DNA of 64,000 nt, taken from Alphaproteobacteria bacterium (GTDB lineage: Bacteria > Pseudomonadota > Alphaproteobacteria > UBA8366 > Aestuariispiraceae). Positions 42,810 to 51,141 of the stretch are shown here, piece after piece. The notes below the pieces were generated by a model. The model did no database searches. It worked only from the letters and a program-made list of their open reading frames with translations, and was not told the origin of the DNA. The stretch's first letter is position 1, and every line of letters begins with the position of its first letter. The stretch is taken from the NCBI GenBank assembly GCA_006844765.1, contig SPJV01000105.1, forward strand, positions 10,311 through 74,310. Direction: 5' to 3'. The position numbers and the translations under genes are program-made.

Positions 42810-44615
42810 TCATGGTTCATCTGGAATGGGGGGCATGGAGGCGAAGCCACCGTGTTTTTTTGCTTCTGCGATCAGCCAATCCATTTCCTTGAAGGCCGCA
42901 TCAATGCTTGGCCAGCGTTGCTCTCCGAGGGGGAGGCGAAGTACCGCTGCGGTTAGACCAAGAAGTCCGAAATCTCGTTTTTCTCCGTTAAAGTCTTGTG
43001 CGAAAACCTTGTTTTCCTCTTGCTCCTTGGCGCTGTGTAGGCAACGGCAATCGCGGGTGCCGCTTGTCACTATGTTTTTCACGTCATCATCAAGCGTTTC
43101 GTAATCCTCAATGCCTGACAGGATGGCGGTAAAACTGCCGCTACCCAAGTAGCCGAGGAAAGCCTTTCTGGGAAGGAAGTAGCGACGCAAAGAATCGGCG
43201 ACCACCTGAATTGCGCGGTCTCCTTGCCGGAACCCGTGGGCTGTGTTGAATGACGCGAGGTTGGATATGTCGAAGCTTATGATGGCCGACGGGCTTTGCG
43301 CGTTATCTAGGGTGCGTGAGATTTGTTCGACGATTGCATTGACGCTGGGCAGCGCGGTCAGAGGGCTGCTTTCTTGATCCTGCGACATCAATTTCTCGTT
43401 GGCCAGACGCAAAAGCGTATCCGAATCCAGGAACCCGATATAATCAAAATTTTCGGTAATGATCAGCCCAAGTGATGCTTCTGCCGATGCGTATACCTTC
43501 AGGAGATGTTCGATTGATGTATCGATCTCAGCACCGGGGCAGGGCGCGACATGGTCCTGGAAACGGCGAAAAGCAGCACCGTCATCCAGATTGGTATGAC
43601 CTTCCTGCAAATAGATAAATCTCTTTAGATCGGGCTCTCTCAAGATACCGACGGGAGCACCATTGTCGTCCAGGACCGGAAAAACGCTTGAGTTCCGGTT
43701 CTTCCGAAACGTCTCGGTCAGCGCGGACTGGCTGTCACGAACACCAATCGTCGGCGGCTTTAGCAATCGACTGCGTATCGAATCCGCATCCGTTATCCGG
43801 CGGCGCCTGTCGCGACGGTTCGTCTCAAGGACAATTGTGTAGACCGGCTCCATTTCGCGCGGACTCATTGTCGGCTTTGCGACGTAATATCCTTGGGCGA
43901 GGTTGCATCCGATTGCCTTACAAGCCAGGAACTCGCGCTCTGTCTCGATCCCCTCGGCGATGATCGTTGTCCCAACCGAATGGGCAAGGTTGACGATTGC
44001 GGAAACGAAAAGACGCCTTCTAGAGTCCCGATCGATATCGGTAATGAAGTATCTGTCTATTTTGATGAAATCGGGCTGATGCTCAAACAGCATCTTCATT
44101 TCGGAAAAGCCCTGGCCATAGTCGTCGATAGCAAGTTTATAATCGTGCTGTCGGCACATACCCAATGTGTCGGAGACATGCATGGCAGACGCGTTGTCAT
44201 ATTGCTCTGACAACTCCAGCACCAGATTCTCGGGGCGTATGCCGAACCTATTGAGCACCCCACCGGTCAGATGCGGATGGTAGTCGCGGCTCTCAAAAAT
44301 CCGACCGTCCAGATTATAGAAGAGATGCGCGTCACGCCCGGCGTTTGAGTTCGCAAACTGACGAATAGCGATCTCCCGCAATACCATATCAGCTTGATGG
44401 AGCACGCCTTGCTGCCAGGCGCGATCAAAGACTTCTGAGATGCTATTAAACCCGGCCTTATCATGACCGCGTAGAAGGGCTTCAAAGCCAAAGGTCGCAC
44501 CGGTCTGAATGTGGACGATCGGCTGCATTGCGAAATGAATATTGTCTTCTAATGCTTTGAGCGTTTTATCGCTTTCGGCTTCGCTTTTGTCGTCATCGAA
44601 CAGTAGATGAGCCAT
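42810..44615 (-). CDS. EAL - CBS - degenerate GGDEF signalling protein
   Basis: 601 residues from the ATG at 44615 (an alternative is at 44669). The EAL domain (about 20-260) has FEALLRG, FYNLDGR, LELSEQ, DDYGQGFS, FIKIDRYFI, EGIETE and AQGYYVAKP, so the metal and substrate residues of a c-di-GMP phosphodiesterase look intact. A CBS pair (about 285-405) follows (SSVFPVLDDNGAPVGILRE, LGLIITENFDYIGFLD). The C-terminal GGDEF-like domain (about 430-590) has GSGSF in place of GGDEF, so cyclase activity is unlikely. No membrane segment is seen. Cytoplasmic phosphodiesterase activity gated by the CBS and GGDEF-like parts is inferred. Confidence 0.9.
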   Translation of the reverse strand: MAHLLFDDDKSEAESDKTLKALEDNIHFAMQPIVHIQTGATFGFEALLRGHDKAGFNSISEVFDRAWQQGVLHQADMVLREIAIRQFANSNAGRDAHLFYNLDGRIFESRDYHPHLTGGVLNRFGIRPENLVLELSEQYDNASAMHVSDTLGMCRQHDYKLAIDDYGQGFSEMKMLFEHQPDFIKIDRYFITDIDRDSRRRLFVSAIVNLAHSVGTTIIAEGIETEREFLACKAIGCNLAQGYYVAKPTMSPREMEPVYTIVLETNRRDRRRRITDADSIRSRLLKPPTIGVRDSQSALTETFRKNRNSSVFPVLDDNGAPVGILREPDLKRFIYLQEGHTNLDDGAAFRRFQDHVAPCPGAEIDTSIEHLLKVYASAEASLGLIITENFDYIGFLDSDTLLRLANEKLMSQDQESSPLTALPSVNAIVEQISRTLDNAQSPSAIISFDISNLASFNTAHGFRQGDRAIQVVADSLRRYFLPRKAFLGYLGSGSFTAILSGIEDYETLDDDVKNIVTSGTRDCRCLHSAKEQEENKVFAQDFNGEKRDFGLLGLTAAVLRLPLGEQRWPSIDAAFKEMDWLIAEAKKHGGFASMPPIPDEP

Positions 44616-44753
44616 TGCTTCACATTCCTCGCCGACGCCGGTTCGTTGGGTAGACCAGCTATCAGGCAAGGTTAATGGCAGACTCGTTAAATAAGTCTTA
44701 CCCTTGAGAAGATTTTGAGCGGTGGGCGAGCGGTGAGAAGATAGTGAACGCGG

Positions 44754-45998
44754 TCACCGGATGGCCCGATAGGGAAGCAAGGGAACAGGGGGCTCCGTTT
44801 CCTCGATCAGGCATTGGACGAGCTCTGCGGTGATCGCGCTGAGGGTTAAGCCATAATGGTTATGACCGAAGGCAAGCAAGACGCGCGGATCTTTCTCTGA
44901 TGCGCCGATGACCGGGCGAGAATCCGGCAGGCTTGGCCTGCAACCCATCCATTTCTCTCGTGGTTCTGCATCGCCCAGGGACGGCAGCATTGCGCGTGCC
45001 ATTGCCGCCTTCCGTTCAATCAATTGATAGTTCGGCGGCGAATCCGGATGGCTGAGCTCAACCATCGACGTTACCCGTAGACCGGCCTCCATCGGGCAGA
45101 TAACGACGTCAGTTTCACCCCAGACGATAGGGGCGTGCGGTTGTTCTGAAGGCGTGTCGAACATCAGGTGATAACCGCGTTCGGCCCGCAACGGAACATC
45201 CGTGCCCAATTTGCGTGATAAGCGATTGGAGAGGACGCCTGCCGCAACCACGACTCGATCCGCGTTGATTGCCCGCCCATCGGCAAGGATGACGCGTGGG
45301 CCGTCCTCAGACGTTTCGATGTCAGCAACTTCCGCTTGTTCGAATGTCGCACCGCGTGCCGTCGCCTCGGCAACCATGGTTTCTGTTAGGCGGCGAGGGT
45401 TTACGCAACAGATCCCATCCGGTTGCAGAAAGCCGTGGGTGAACCGGGTCGATAAGGAGGGCTCATATTGGCGCAAGGCGTCCTGATCCAGGATATCATA
45501 GGGGCCACCGCGGCGGTCCAACACATCGCGAAGTTCCGCGGTGCCGGTGATTAAGTTTTGCTCGCTCTCAAAAACTTTAAGCCAGCCACGGGGCCGGAAA
45601 AGTGTTTCTGCAGCGGTCCCGCGTGATAACTCCCGCCATGCTTCGGGAGAGCGAGAGGTGAGGGCGTAGAGCGCGATGGAGTTTGCTTCTGCACGCGACG
45701 GCGTACATTGCCCGATGAAGCGCGCCAACCAAGGCAGGAGATGCGGAAAATCCCCCCAACGAATTGCCAGGGCGCTATTCGGATCCATCAGACGGCGCGG
45801 TAAACTCTTCAATGCGGACACCGTGCCGAGCGGCATGGCCCCCGGCACAATGCCGCCCGCATTGCCGTGACTAGTGCCGCTGCCCGGTGTTCCCTTATCG
45901 ATGATCGTGACCTGATAGCCTGCGCGGGCCAGGCGATAGCCTGTCGCAGCGCCGACGATACCTGCGCCGATAACGACGACCGAGGACGGTTTTTCCAT
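44754..45998 (-). CDS. D-amino-acid dehydrogenase-like FAD oxidoreductase (DadA family)
   Basis: 414 residues from the ATG at 45998, with AAGG upstream. The N-terminal flavin motif VVVIGAGIVGAATGYRLARAG is followed by the GTSHGNAGGI loop and the C-terminal GHNHYGLTLS glycine/flavin contact. Mid-protein PRGWLKVF and PDGICCVNPRRL fit DadA-like enzymes that oxidise D-amino acids to 2-oxo acids and feed the respiratory chain. A longer start at 46082 adds a non-conserved stretch. The dehydrogenase gene at 46089-46967 is 90 bases upstream in the same direction. Confidence 0.9.
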   Translation of the reverse strand: MEKPSSVVVIGAGIVGAATGYRLARAGYQVTIIDKGTPGSGTSHGNAGGIVPGAMPLGTVSALKSLPRRLMDPNSALAIRWGDFPHLLPWLARFIGQCTPSRAEANSIALYALTSRSPEAWRELSRGTAAETLFRPRGWLKVFESEQNLITGTAELRDVLDRRGGPYDILDQDALRQYEPSLSTRFTHGFLQPDGICCVNPRRLTETMVAEATARGATFEQAEVADIETSEDGPRVILADGRAINADRVVVAAGVLSNRLSRKLGTDVPLRAERGYHLMFDTPSEQPHAPIVWGETDVVICPMEAGLRVTSMVELSHPDSPPNYQLIERKAAMARAMLPSLGDAEPREKWMGCRPSLPDSRPVIGASEKDPRVLLAFGHNHYGLTLSAITAELVQCLIEETEPPVPLLPYRAIR

Positions 45999-46088
45999 GA
46001 TAAGACCTTGAAGGGTGACGGTTGCAGAGTGCGTGAGTATGCCGCCCTCTTTGTCGGATTGCCAGCAGTCTGTTTTGTTCAAGCGCCC

Positions 46089-46967
46089 TTATTGCTGTTG
46101 GAAGTGCTTGATTAGACTGGTGAAGTTTTCGTCACCCAAACCACCGGAAATTGCTTCATCAAGGGTCTGATTCATGCGGGTCGTCATTGGTAGGGACTGC
46201 CCTGCTTTAGACGCAATTTCAGTAACATAGCCGCCATCTTTCCTGAGTAGGTCAATCGGAAACATGGGGGGAACATTGCCGGCGATCATGCCCCTGGAGG
46301 CCATCGCCGCAAAGCCGCTCAAGATGGGGGAGGCTTCCAGGATTGCGATGCATCGTTCGAGGTCCAGCCCGGACTTCCGCATCATGGGAAGCAGTTCCGC
46401 CATTGCGGCGACTTGAATGCCCAGCAAGGCATTATTGGCAAGCTTAAGGGCCGCCGCATGCCCACTGGGGCCGACCGGGACCGCTTTTGATCCGATCGTT
46501 TCAAGGACGGGTGTGGCCCCTGCCATCGCGTCATCTGTTCCGCTGATCAAGAAAACAAGCTGTCCCGCTTCCGCTTGGGGGCGAGATCCGGCGATTGGCG
46601 CATCAACCAGACTGACCCCAGCCGTCTCCATCGTGGTGCTCAGCATTGCAATATGATCCGGTGTAACCGTGGAACACTCAATCGCAAGAGCTCCCTTATC
46701 CATTCCGGCCAGCGCGCCGGTTTCCGGGTTCAGCCAGACATGTTCGGAGGCGTCGTTATCGCGGACAACCGCGATGGCTATGTCCGCGCCTTTCGCTGCC
46801 TCCCGCGGCGTTTCCGCCCGGCGTGCCCCTGCATCTATCAGGGGGGCTGCTGTTGATGCCGTGCGGTTCCAGACGGCAATATCATGGCCTGCGTCGATCA
46901 GGTGTTTCGCCATCCGGATACCCATCGCACCCAGGCCTAAGAAAGCGATTGTCGTCATGTCCTGCAC
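46089..46967 (-). CDS. NAD(P)-dependent oxidoreductase, 3-hydroxyisobutyrate dehydrogenase-like
   Basis: 292 residues. FLGLGAMGIRMAKHL is the dinucleotide-binding motif, APIAGSRPQAEAGQLVFLISG is the substrate-binding signature, and LKLANNALLGIQ carries the catalytic lysine. The GLGAMG start matches beta-hydroxyacid dehydrogenases, including tartronate semialdehyde reductases and gamma-hydroxybutyrate-type members. With the DadA-like gene downstream and the divergent LysR gene it suggests a small amino-acid or hydroxyacid catabolic unit. The substrate is uncertain. Confidence 0.92.
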   Translation of the reverse strand: MQDMTTIAFLGLGAMGIRMAKHLIDAGHDIAVWNRTASTAAPLIDAGARRAETPREAAKGADIAIAVVRDNDASEHVWLNPETGALAGMDKGALAIECSTVTPDHIAMLSTTMETAGVSLVDAPIAGSRPQAEAGQLVFLISGTDDAMAGATPVLETIGSKAVPVGPSGHAAALKLANNALLGIQVAAMAELLPMMRKSGLDLERCIAILEASPILSGFAAMASRGMIAGNVPPMFPIDLLRKDGGYVTEIASKAGQSLPMTTRMNQTLDEAISGGLGDENFTSLIKHFQQQ

Positions 46968-47079
46968 TCCTTCATGTGGCGGGCCGGAATAAGGACCGGC
47001 TTGTGGACTTAGCTATAGCGGCTCTGCTTGAAACGATACAGCTGGTGGGGAACAAAACATTCATGTAAATTCTGCAATA

Positions 47080-47973
47080 ATGGATATAGATGATCTTAAA
47101 ATATTGCTGGATGTACAGCGCTTTGGAAGCCTTTCTCAGGCTGCACGGGCGCGCGATCTTGATCCTTCAAAGCTGTCGCGCGTGCTGTCGAATGCGGAGA
47201 AGGAGCTGGGATTTCGCCTATTTCAGCGGACCACGAGGCAACTGTCTGCGACGGAGGAAGGACGCAGATACCTGGACCGAATTGCGCCTCTGGTCGATGA
47301 ATTAACGGATGCGGCAACGGCGGGACAGGAAGCCCAGGGCGATCCGCAAGGGGCGCTGCGTATCACGGCCTCTGTTGCATTTGGCGAGGTGTGGCTGCTG
47401 CCCCGCATTGACGCAATGCTTCGGCGTTACCCAGGACTTTCTATCGACCTGCGATTGAGTGATGCGCAGTTGGATTTGGTTGGGGAGGGGATTGATCTCG
47501 CCGTTAGAATGGGGCCTCAGGCGGATTCAAGTTTAATCGCGACCAAGCTCATGGAGACACGATACCGTGTCTTGGCGCATCCGGATTGGGTTGAAGCGAT
47601 GGGGTCGCCATCGGTGCCGTCAGACCTTTCTGAATGCGACTGCGTTCTTATGACCCTTGGCGCTTATGGAACGCGTTGGCAATTTCGCTGTGGGGAGGGA
47701 GAGGCGCAAGAGATCCGCGTTTCGGGACGTCTCAGAGTTTCCAATGCCTTAACGCAGCGAAGTGCCGTGCGTCGTGCTCTCGGGCCCGGATTGTTGGCGG
47801 ATTGGCTGACAGAGGCTGACCGTGCTTCAGGTTCTCTGGTCGATTTGTTTCCAGATTGGACCGTGGGCGCCGGCGATTTCGAATCGGCAGTTTGGCTGCT
47901 CTACCCATCCCGGGCCTATATGCCCAGAAAAACCGCGTTGTTTATAGAAGCGCTCAAGCAATCGGTCGTCTGA
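47080..47973 (+). CDS. LysR-family transcriptional regulator
   Basis: 297 residues. The N-terminal winged helix-turn-helix (LKILLDVQRFGSLSQAARARDLDPSKLSRVLSNAEKELGFRLFQR) is typical. The effector domain starts about residue 90 (GALRITASVAFGEVWLLPRI) and has GIDLAVRMG. It is divergent from the hydroxyacid-dehydrogenase-like gene across 112 bases, so control of that gene is the simplest inference. Its last 20 bases overlap the convergent GNAT gene. Confidence 0.94.
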   Translation: MDIDDLKILLDVQRFGSLSQAARARDLDPSKLSRVLSNAEKELGFRLFQRTTRQLSATEEGRRYLDRIAPLVDELTDAATAGQEAQGDPQGALRITASVAFGEVWLLPRIDAMLRRYPGLSIDLRLSDAQLDLVGEGIDLAVRMGPQADSSLIATKLMETRYRVLAHPDWVEAMGSPSVPSDLSECDCVLMTLGAYGTRWQFRCGEGEAQEIRVSGRLRVSNALTQRSAVRRALGPGLLADWLTEADRASGSLVDLFPDWTVGAGDFESAVWLLYPSRAYMPRKTALFIEALKQSVV

Positions 47974-48454
47974 AGAACACGACGGCCTTCGTGCCGCCAT
48001 CCGTTTCGCGTTCCCCCACGGATTCAAATCCCATGCGTTGATGAAAAGCCATGGAGATCGGATTCGCTGGTTTAGAATTTACCTCGCAGGTGACAGCGGT
48101 GGTGTGTCCGGCCGCAGCAGCGAAAAGGTCGTCATAGAAGGCGCGGCCGACACCCATCCCTCGGGCTCCCTCACTAACCATGATGCGATCCACATACCAG
48201 AAATCATCATACCGTTCACCGAACCAGGCGTAGTTCAAGCTGGGGTAGTCGGCACCCGGCGCATAGACCAGCAGCGCGCCGACCGGTGTGCCGTCCGCCG
48301 CAATTGCAGCCCGTGCATGAGCGCATTGTGGGATGTAGTACTGGAAACGCTCCGCCGGGACGGAGTTTACTTCCGGTACATTGGCTTCATTCAATGTATG
48401 AAACCAATCCATATCGGCGATTGGATCGATGGAGCGGAGGGTCAGGCCGCTCAT
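47954..48454 (-). CDS. GNAT-family N-acetyltransferase
   Basis: 166 residues. The acetyl-CoA-binding motif A is VDRIMVSEGARGMGVGRAFYDDLF (with R-x-x-G-x-G/A), followed by EVNSKPANPISMAFHQRMGFESVGE at motif B. The substrate is unknown. Its start overlaps the stop of the MoxR gene by ATGA, so the two are cotranscribed and probably coupled. Confidence 0.9.
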   Translation of the reverse strand: MSGLTLRSIDPIADMDWFHTLNEANVPEVNSVPAERFQYYIPQCAHARAAIAADGTPVGALLVYAPGADYPSLNYAWFGERYDDFWYVDRIMVSEGARGMGVGRAFYDDLFAAAAGHTTAVTCEVNSKPANPISMAFHQRMGFESVGERETDGGTKAVVFFRRPIA

Positions 48455-49296
48455 CGCGCTTCCCTCCGCGCCATGAAGGCAAGGCGCTCAAACAGATGCA
48501 CATCCTGTTCATTCTTTAACAGCGCGCCATGCAGTGGTGGGATCGCTTTCGTTGGATCGGATTCCCGAAGCACCTCTGCTGGAATATCATCGGCGACCAG
48601 CAGCTTGATCCAGTCCAAGAGTTCCGATGTCGAGGGGCGTTTTTTTAGGCCCCGTACATCGCGCACTTCAAAGAACAGCGTAAGCGCTTCTTTTAGAAGG
48701 CGTTTCTTGATGTCCGGAAAATGAACCTCGACGATCTGCTCCATCGTTTCCAGATCGGGGAAGGAGATATAGTGGAAGAAACAACGGCGCAGAAAGGCGT
48801 CCGGCAGTTCTTTTTCATTATTGGATGTGATGATCACGATGGGACGTTGCTCGGCCCGGATTACTTCCTTGGTCTCGTAGACATGGAATTCCATCTTATC
48901 GAGCTCAAGTAACAGATCGTTGGGAAACTCGATATCCGCTTTATCGATTTCATCGATCAGCAGGACGGGGGCGGGGTCGGAGGTAAAGGCCTCCCACAGC
49001 TTTCCGCGCACAATATAGTTCCCAATATCATGAACCCGGTCATCGCCGAGCTGGCTGTCACGCAGGCGGCTTACAGCATCATATTCATAAAGGCCCTGCT
49101 GAGCCTTTGTAGTCGACTTGATATGCCATTCGATGAACGGGCGACCGAGTGATTGGGCAACCTGGCGGGCGAGCTCCGTCTTACCGGTACCAGGCTCACC
49201 CTTTACCAATAAGGGACGCTCCAACGTGACTGCTGCATTGACCGCAATCGACAGATCGTCAGAGGCGATATAGCTATCCGTTCCCGTAAACCGCAT
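48451..49296 (-). CDS. AAA+ ATPase, MoxR family
   Basis: 281 residues. Walker A VKGEPGTGKTELAR (about 30-43), Walker B VLLIDEIDKAD, sensor 1 IVIITSNNEKELPDAFLRRC and a C-terminal lid with STSELLDWIKLL are present. AGGAGA lies about 9 bases before the ATG. This subgroup usually has a VWA partner encoded next door. None is present here, and the following gene is a GNAT enzyme. The VWA partner may be elsewhere. It is distinct from the coxD-like gene at 31893-32819. Confidence 0.92.
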   Translation of the reverse strand: MRFTGTDSYIASDDLSIAVNAAVTLERPLLVKGEPGTGKTELARQVAQSLGRPFIEWHIKSTTKAQQGLYEYDAVSRLRDSQLGDDRVHDIGNYIVRGKLWEAFTSDPAPVLLIDEIDKADIEFPNDLLLELDKMEFHVYETKEVIRAEQRPIVIITSNNEKELPDAFLRRCFFHYISFPDLETMEQIVEVHFPDIKKRLLKEALTLFFEVRDVRGLKKRPSTSELLDWIKLLVADDIPAEVLRESDPTKAIPPLHGALLKNEQDVHLFERLAFMARREAR

Positions 49297-49405
49297 GTAA
49301 GGATATCTCCTGAAAATTTGGGTGCGCCCGGACCCTATGACGCGACGGTTTCGCGATCAAGCGGGATGCCAATCAATCATGTTTTTCTAGTCCGAGGGTG
49401 ATGCA

Positions 49406-50161
49406 TTACTCGCCGGCGGATGTTGGCTGGGCCTTGCGGTCGATTGCTTTCCATCCATCTGTGCCAAAGGCCTCCAGAGGCTCAAATCGGCGCTTGTAGT
49501 CCATTTTCGGACTGCCCGGCACCCAGAAGCCGAGATAGATATAATCTTGCTCCGCCGCTGCCGCGACGCGGGAGAGAGACAGAATGATATAGGTGCCGAG
49601 GCTCCGGCCCGCATCGATGGTAGGATCAAAGAAGCTATAGACTGCTGAGAGGCCATCCTTCAGCCGGTCAGAGATACAAGCACCGATCAGTTTTCCACTT
49701 GGATCACGCCATTCGAAGATTGTTGTATCGACTGGGCTCGCAACAACCAAATTTGAAAAATCCGTATAGGACATCTGCGCCATATCGCCATCACTATGCC
49801 GGGCCTTCACATAGGCGCGGAAGAGGGCGTATTGCTCCGCCGTTGCATGGGCCCCGACTTCGCTGACCGAAACCTCGGCATTTCGGTTCAAAATGCGCCG
49901 GAATGCCTTACCCTCCCGAAGCTCTTTTACGGGGAAACGGACAGGAATGCATTTCTCACAGCCGGGGCAGGCGGGGCGATAGACGATGTGATGAGACCGG
50001 CGAAAACCATTCGCACTCAAGTGATCAAAAACATCCTGGGAATCAGGGCCATTCAGCTCATGGAAAAGCTGCTGCTCCACCCGGTCCGGCAGATAGGGGC
50101 AAACCATCGGTCCGCTGCGATGGAAGGTCAGGATATAGGGGGGCTTACGGTGTGCGGTCAT
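49406..50161 (-). CDS. bpt: aspartate/glutamate leucyltransferase (N-end rule)
   Basis: 251 residues, normal for Bpt. The N-terminal half has the cysteine motif CPYLPDRVEQQLF and YRPACPGCEKCIPVRF, and the C-terminal half GACISDRLKDGLSAVYSFFDP, LGTYIILSLSR and YLGFWVPGSPKMDYKRRF, matching the ATE/Bpt family. It transfers Leu from Leu-tRNA to proteins with N-terminal Asp or Glu, making them ClpAPS substrates. It lies 14 bases after the alpha-E gene and is read in the same direction. Confidence 0.95.
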   Translation of the reverse strand: MTAHRKPPYILTFHRSGPMVCPYLPDRVEQQLFHELNGPDSQDVFDHLSANGFRRSHHIVYRPACPGCEKCIPVRFPVKELREGKAFRRILNRNAEVSVSEVGAHATAEQYALFRAYVKARHSDGDMAQMSYTDFSNLVVASPVDTTIFEWRDPSGKLIGACISDRLKDGLSAVYSFFDPTIDAGRSLGTYIILSLSRVAAAAEQDYIYLGFWVPGSPKMDYKRRFEPLEAFGTDGWKAIDRKAQPTSAGE

Positions 50162-50175
50162 GGGGTGTGGCTCGC

Positions 50176-51141
50176 CTATTTCCCGTCGTCATTATGAAAA
50201 TAGGCCGATGCCATGGCGCTTGAAATGGACGCAACGTCCCGCTGTACCCGGTCCAGATACTCATGCATCCCAAAGTCGATGATATCGTCGATACTGAATT
50301 CCTCCAGCTCGTGCCGTGCGCCATCGATAAGAACGGCAACGTCTTCGCCGCGGGATAGTCGGAAACTGACGATCAATTGGGTCACCAGATTCGCCAACTC
50401 GCCAATGCAGCATCGAACTGAGCGGGGGAACTGATTATTTCGGATCATGAATTCAGCGACAATGCGGGGTGTCATTGTGCGTGGATGTACCCGCCGGAAT
50501 GCGTGATAGCCGGCAGCAGAGCGCAATAAGGCGTTCCATTGTGAGATATCTTGCGGCGAACCGACATCATCGACACGCGGCAGGAGCGCATGATACTTCA
50601 CATCCAGCAGCCGTGTTACCTGATCAGCACGTTCCAGGAACTTTCCGATCTGGTAGAAATACCACCCCTGATCACGGTAGAAGGTGCCTTCCGTGATTCC
50701 GGCATGGGCCTGGCAGCCCAGCTTTACGATCTCGCAGTACTTCGCGACATCCAGAGTGTGATCCGGCCCTGCGGGCATGTCCTTCAAGCGATTATGGAGC
50801 ATATTGATATGCGTCCACATTTCGGTCGAGATCAGCGGCCGTAGCGCGCGTGCGTTTTCTCGTGCGGATGCGATGGAGGAAATGATGGAGGTCGGGTTCT
50901 CGGCATCAAGGGTGTAGAAATAGACGACAGCGCGTGGGGTTGCGCGTGGATACCGCTCAGAAAACTGTTCTTCATCCGCATTCAGACGCACGATGGCGTC
51001 CCAATTATGCCCGCCAGTCAGATCATCCCGGGCGAAGGATGCGTTAACATCAATCAGCCGCGCGAGATTTTCCGCCCGCTCAATATAGCGCGCCATCCAG
51101 AAAATTGATTCAGCATATCGGGCGAGTAGCAGCATCGTCAT
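50176..51141 (-). CDS. alpha-E domain protein (DUF403)
   Basis: 321 residues, almost all helical. The family start LLARYAESIFWMARYIERAENLARLIDV is clear, with GTFYRDQGWYFYQIGKFLERADQVTRLLD in the middle and SVRCCIGELANLV late. Alpha-E proteins are found next to circularly permuted ATP-grasp enzymes, and the pair is thought to act on peptide or amide bonds. Function is not established. The start overlaps the ATP-grasp stop by ATGA. Confidence 0.93.
   Translation of the reverse strand: MTMLLLARYAESIFWMARYIERAENLARLIDVNASFARDDLTGGHNWDAIVRLNADEEQFSERYPRATPRAVVYFYTLDAENPTSIISSIASARENARALRPLISTEMWTHINMLHNRLKDMPAGPDHTLDVAKYCEIVKLGCQAHAGITEGTFYRDQGWYFYQIGKFLERADQVTRLLDVKYHALLPRVDDVGSPQDISQWNALLRSAAGYHAFRRVHPRTMTPRIVAEFMIRNNQFPRSVRCCIGELANLVTQLIVSFRLSRGEDVAVLIDGARHELEEFSIDDIIDFGMHEYLDRVQRDVASISSAMASAYFHNDDGK

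Noticed and set aside
47060..47079. LysR-type binding site just upstream of the LysR gene
   Set aside because: An ATT...AAT dyad exists but it does not show a convincing T-N11-A box.
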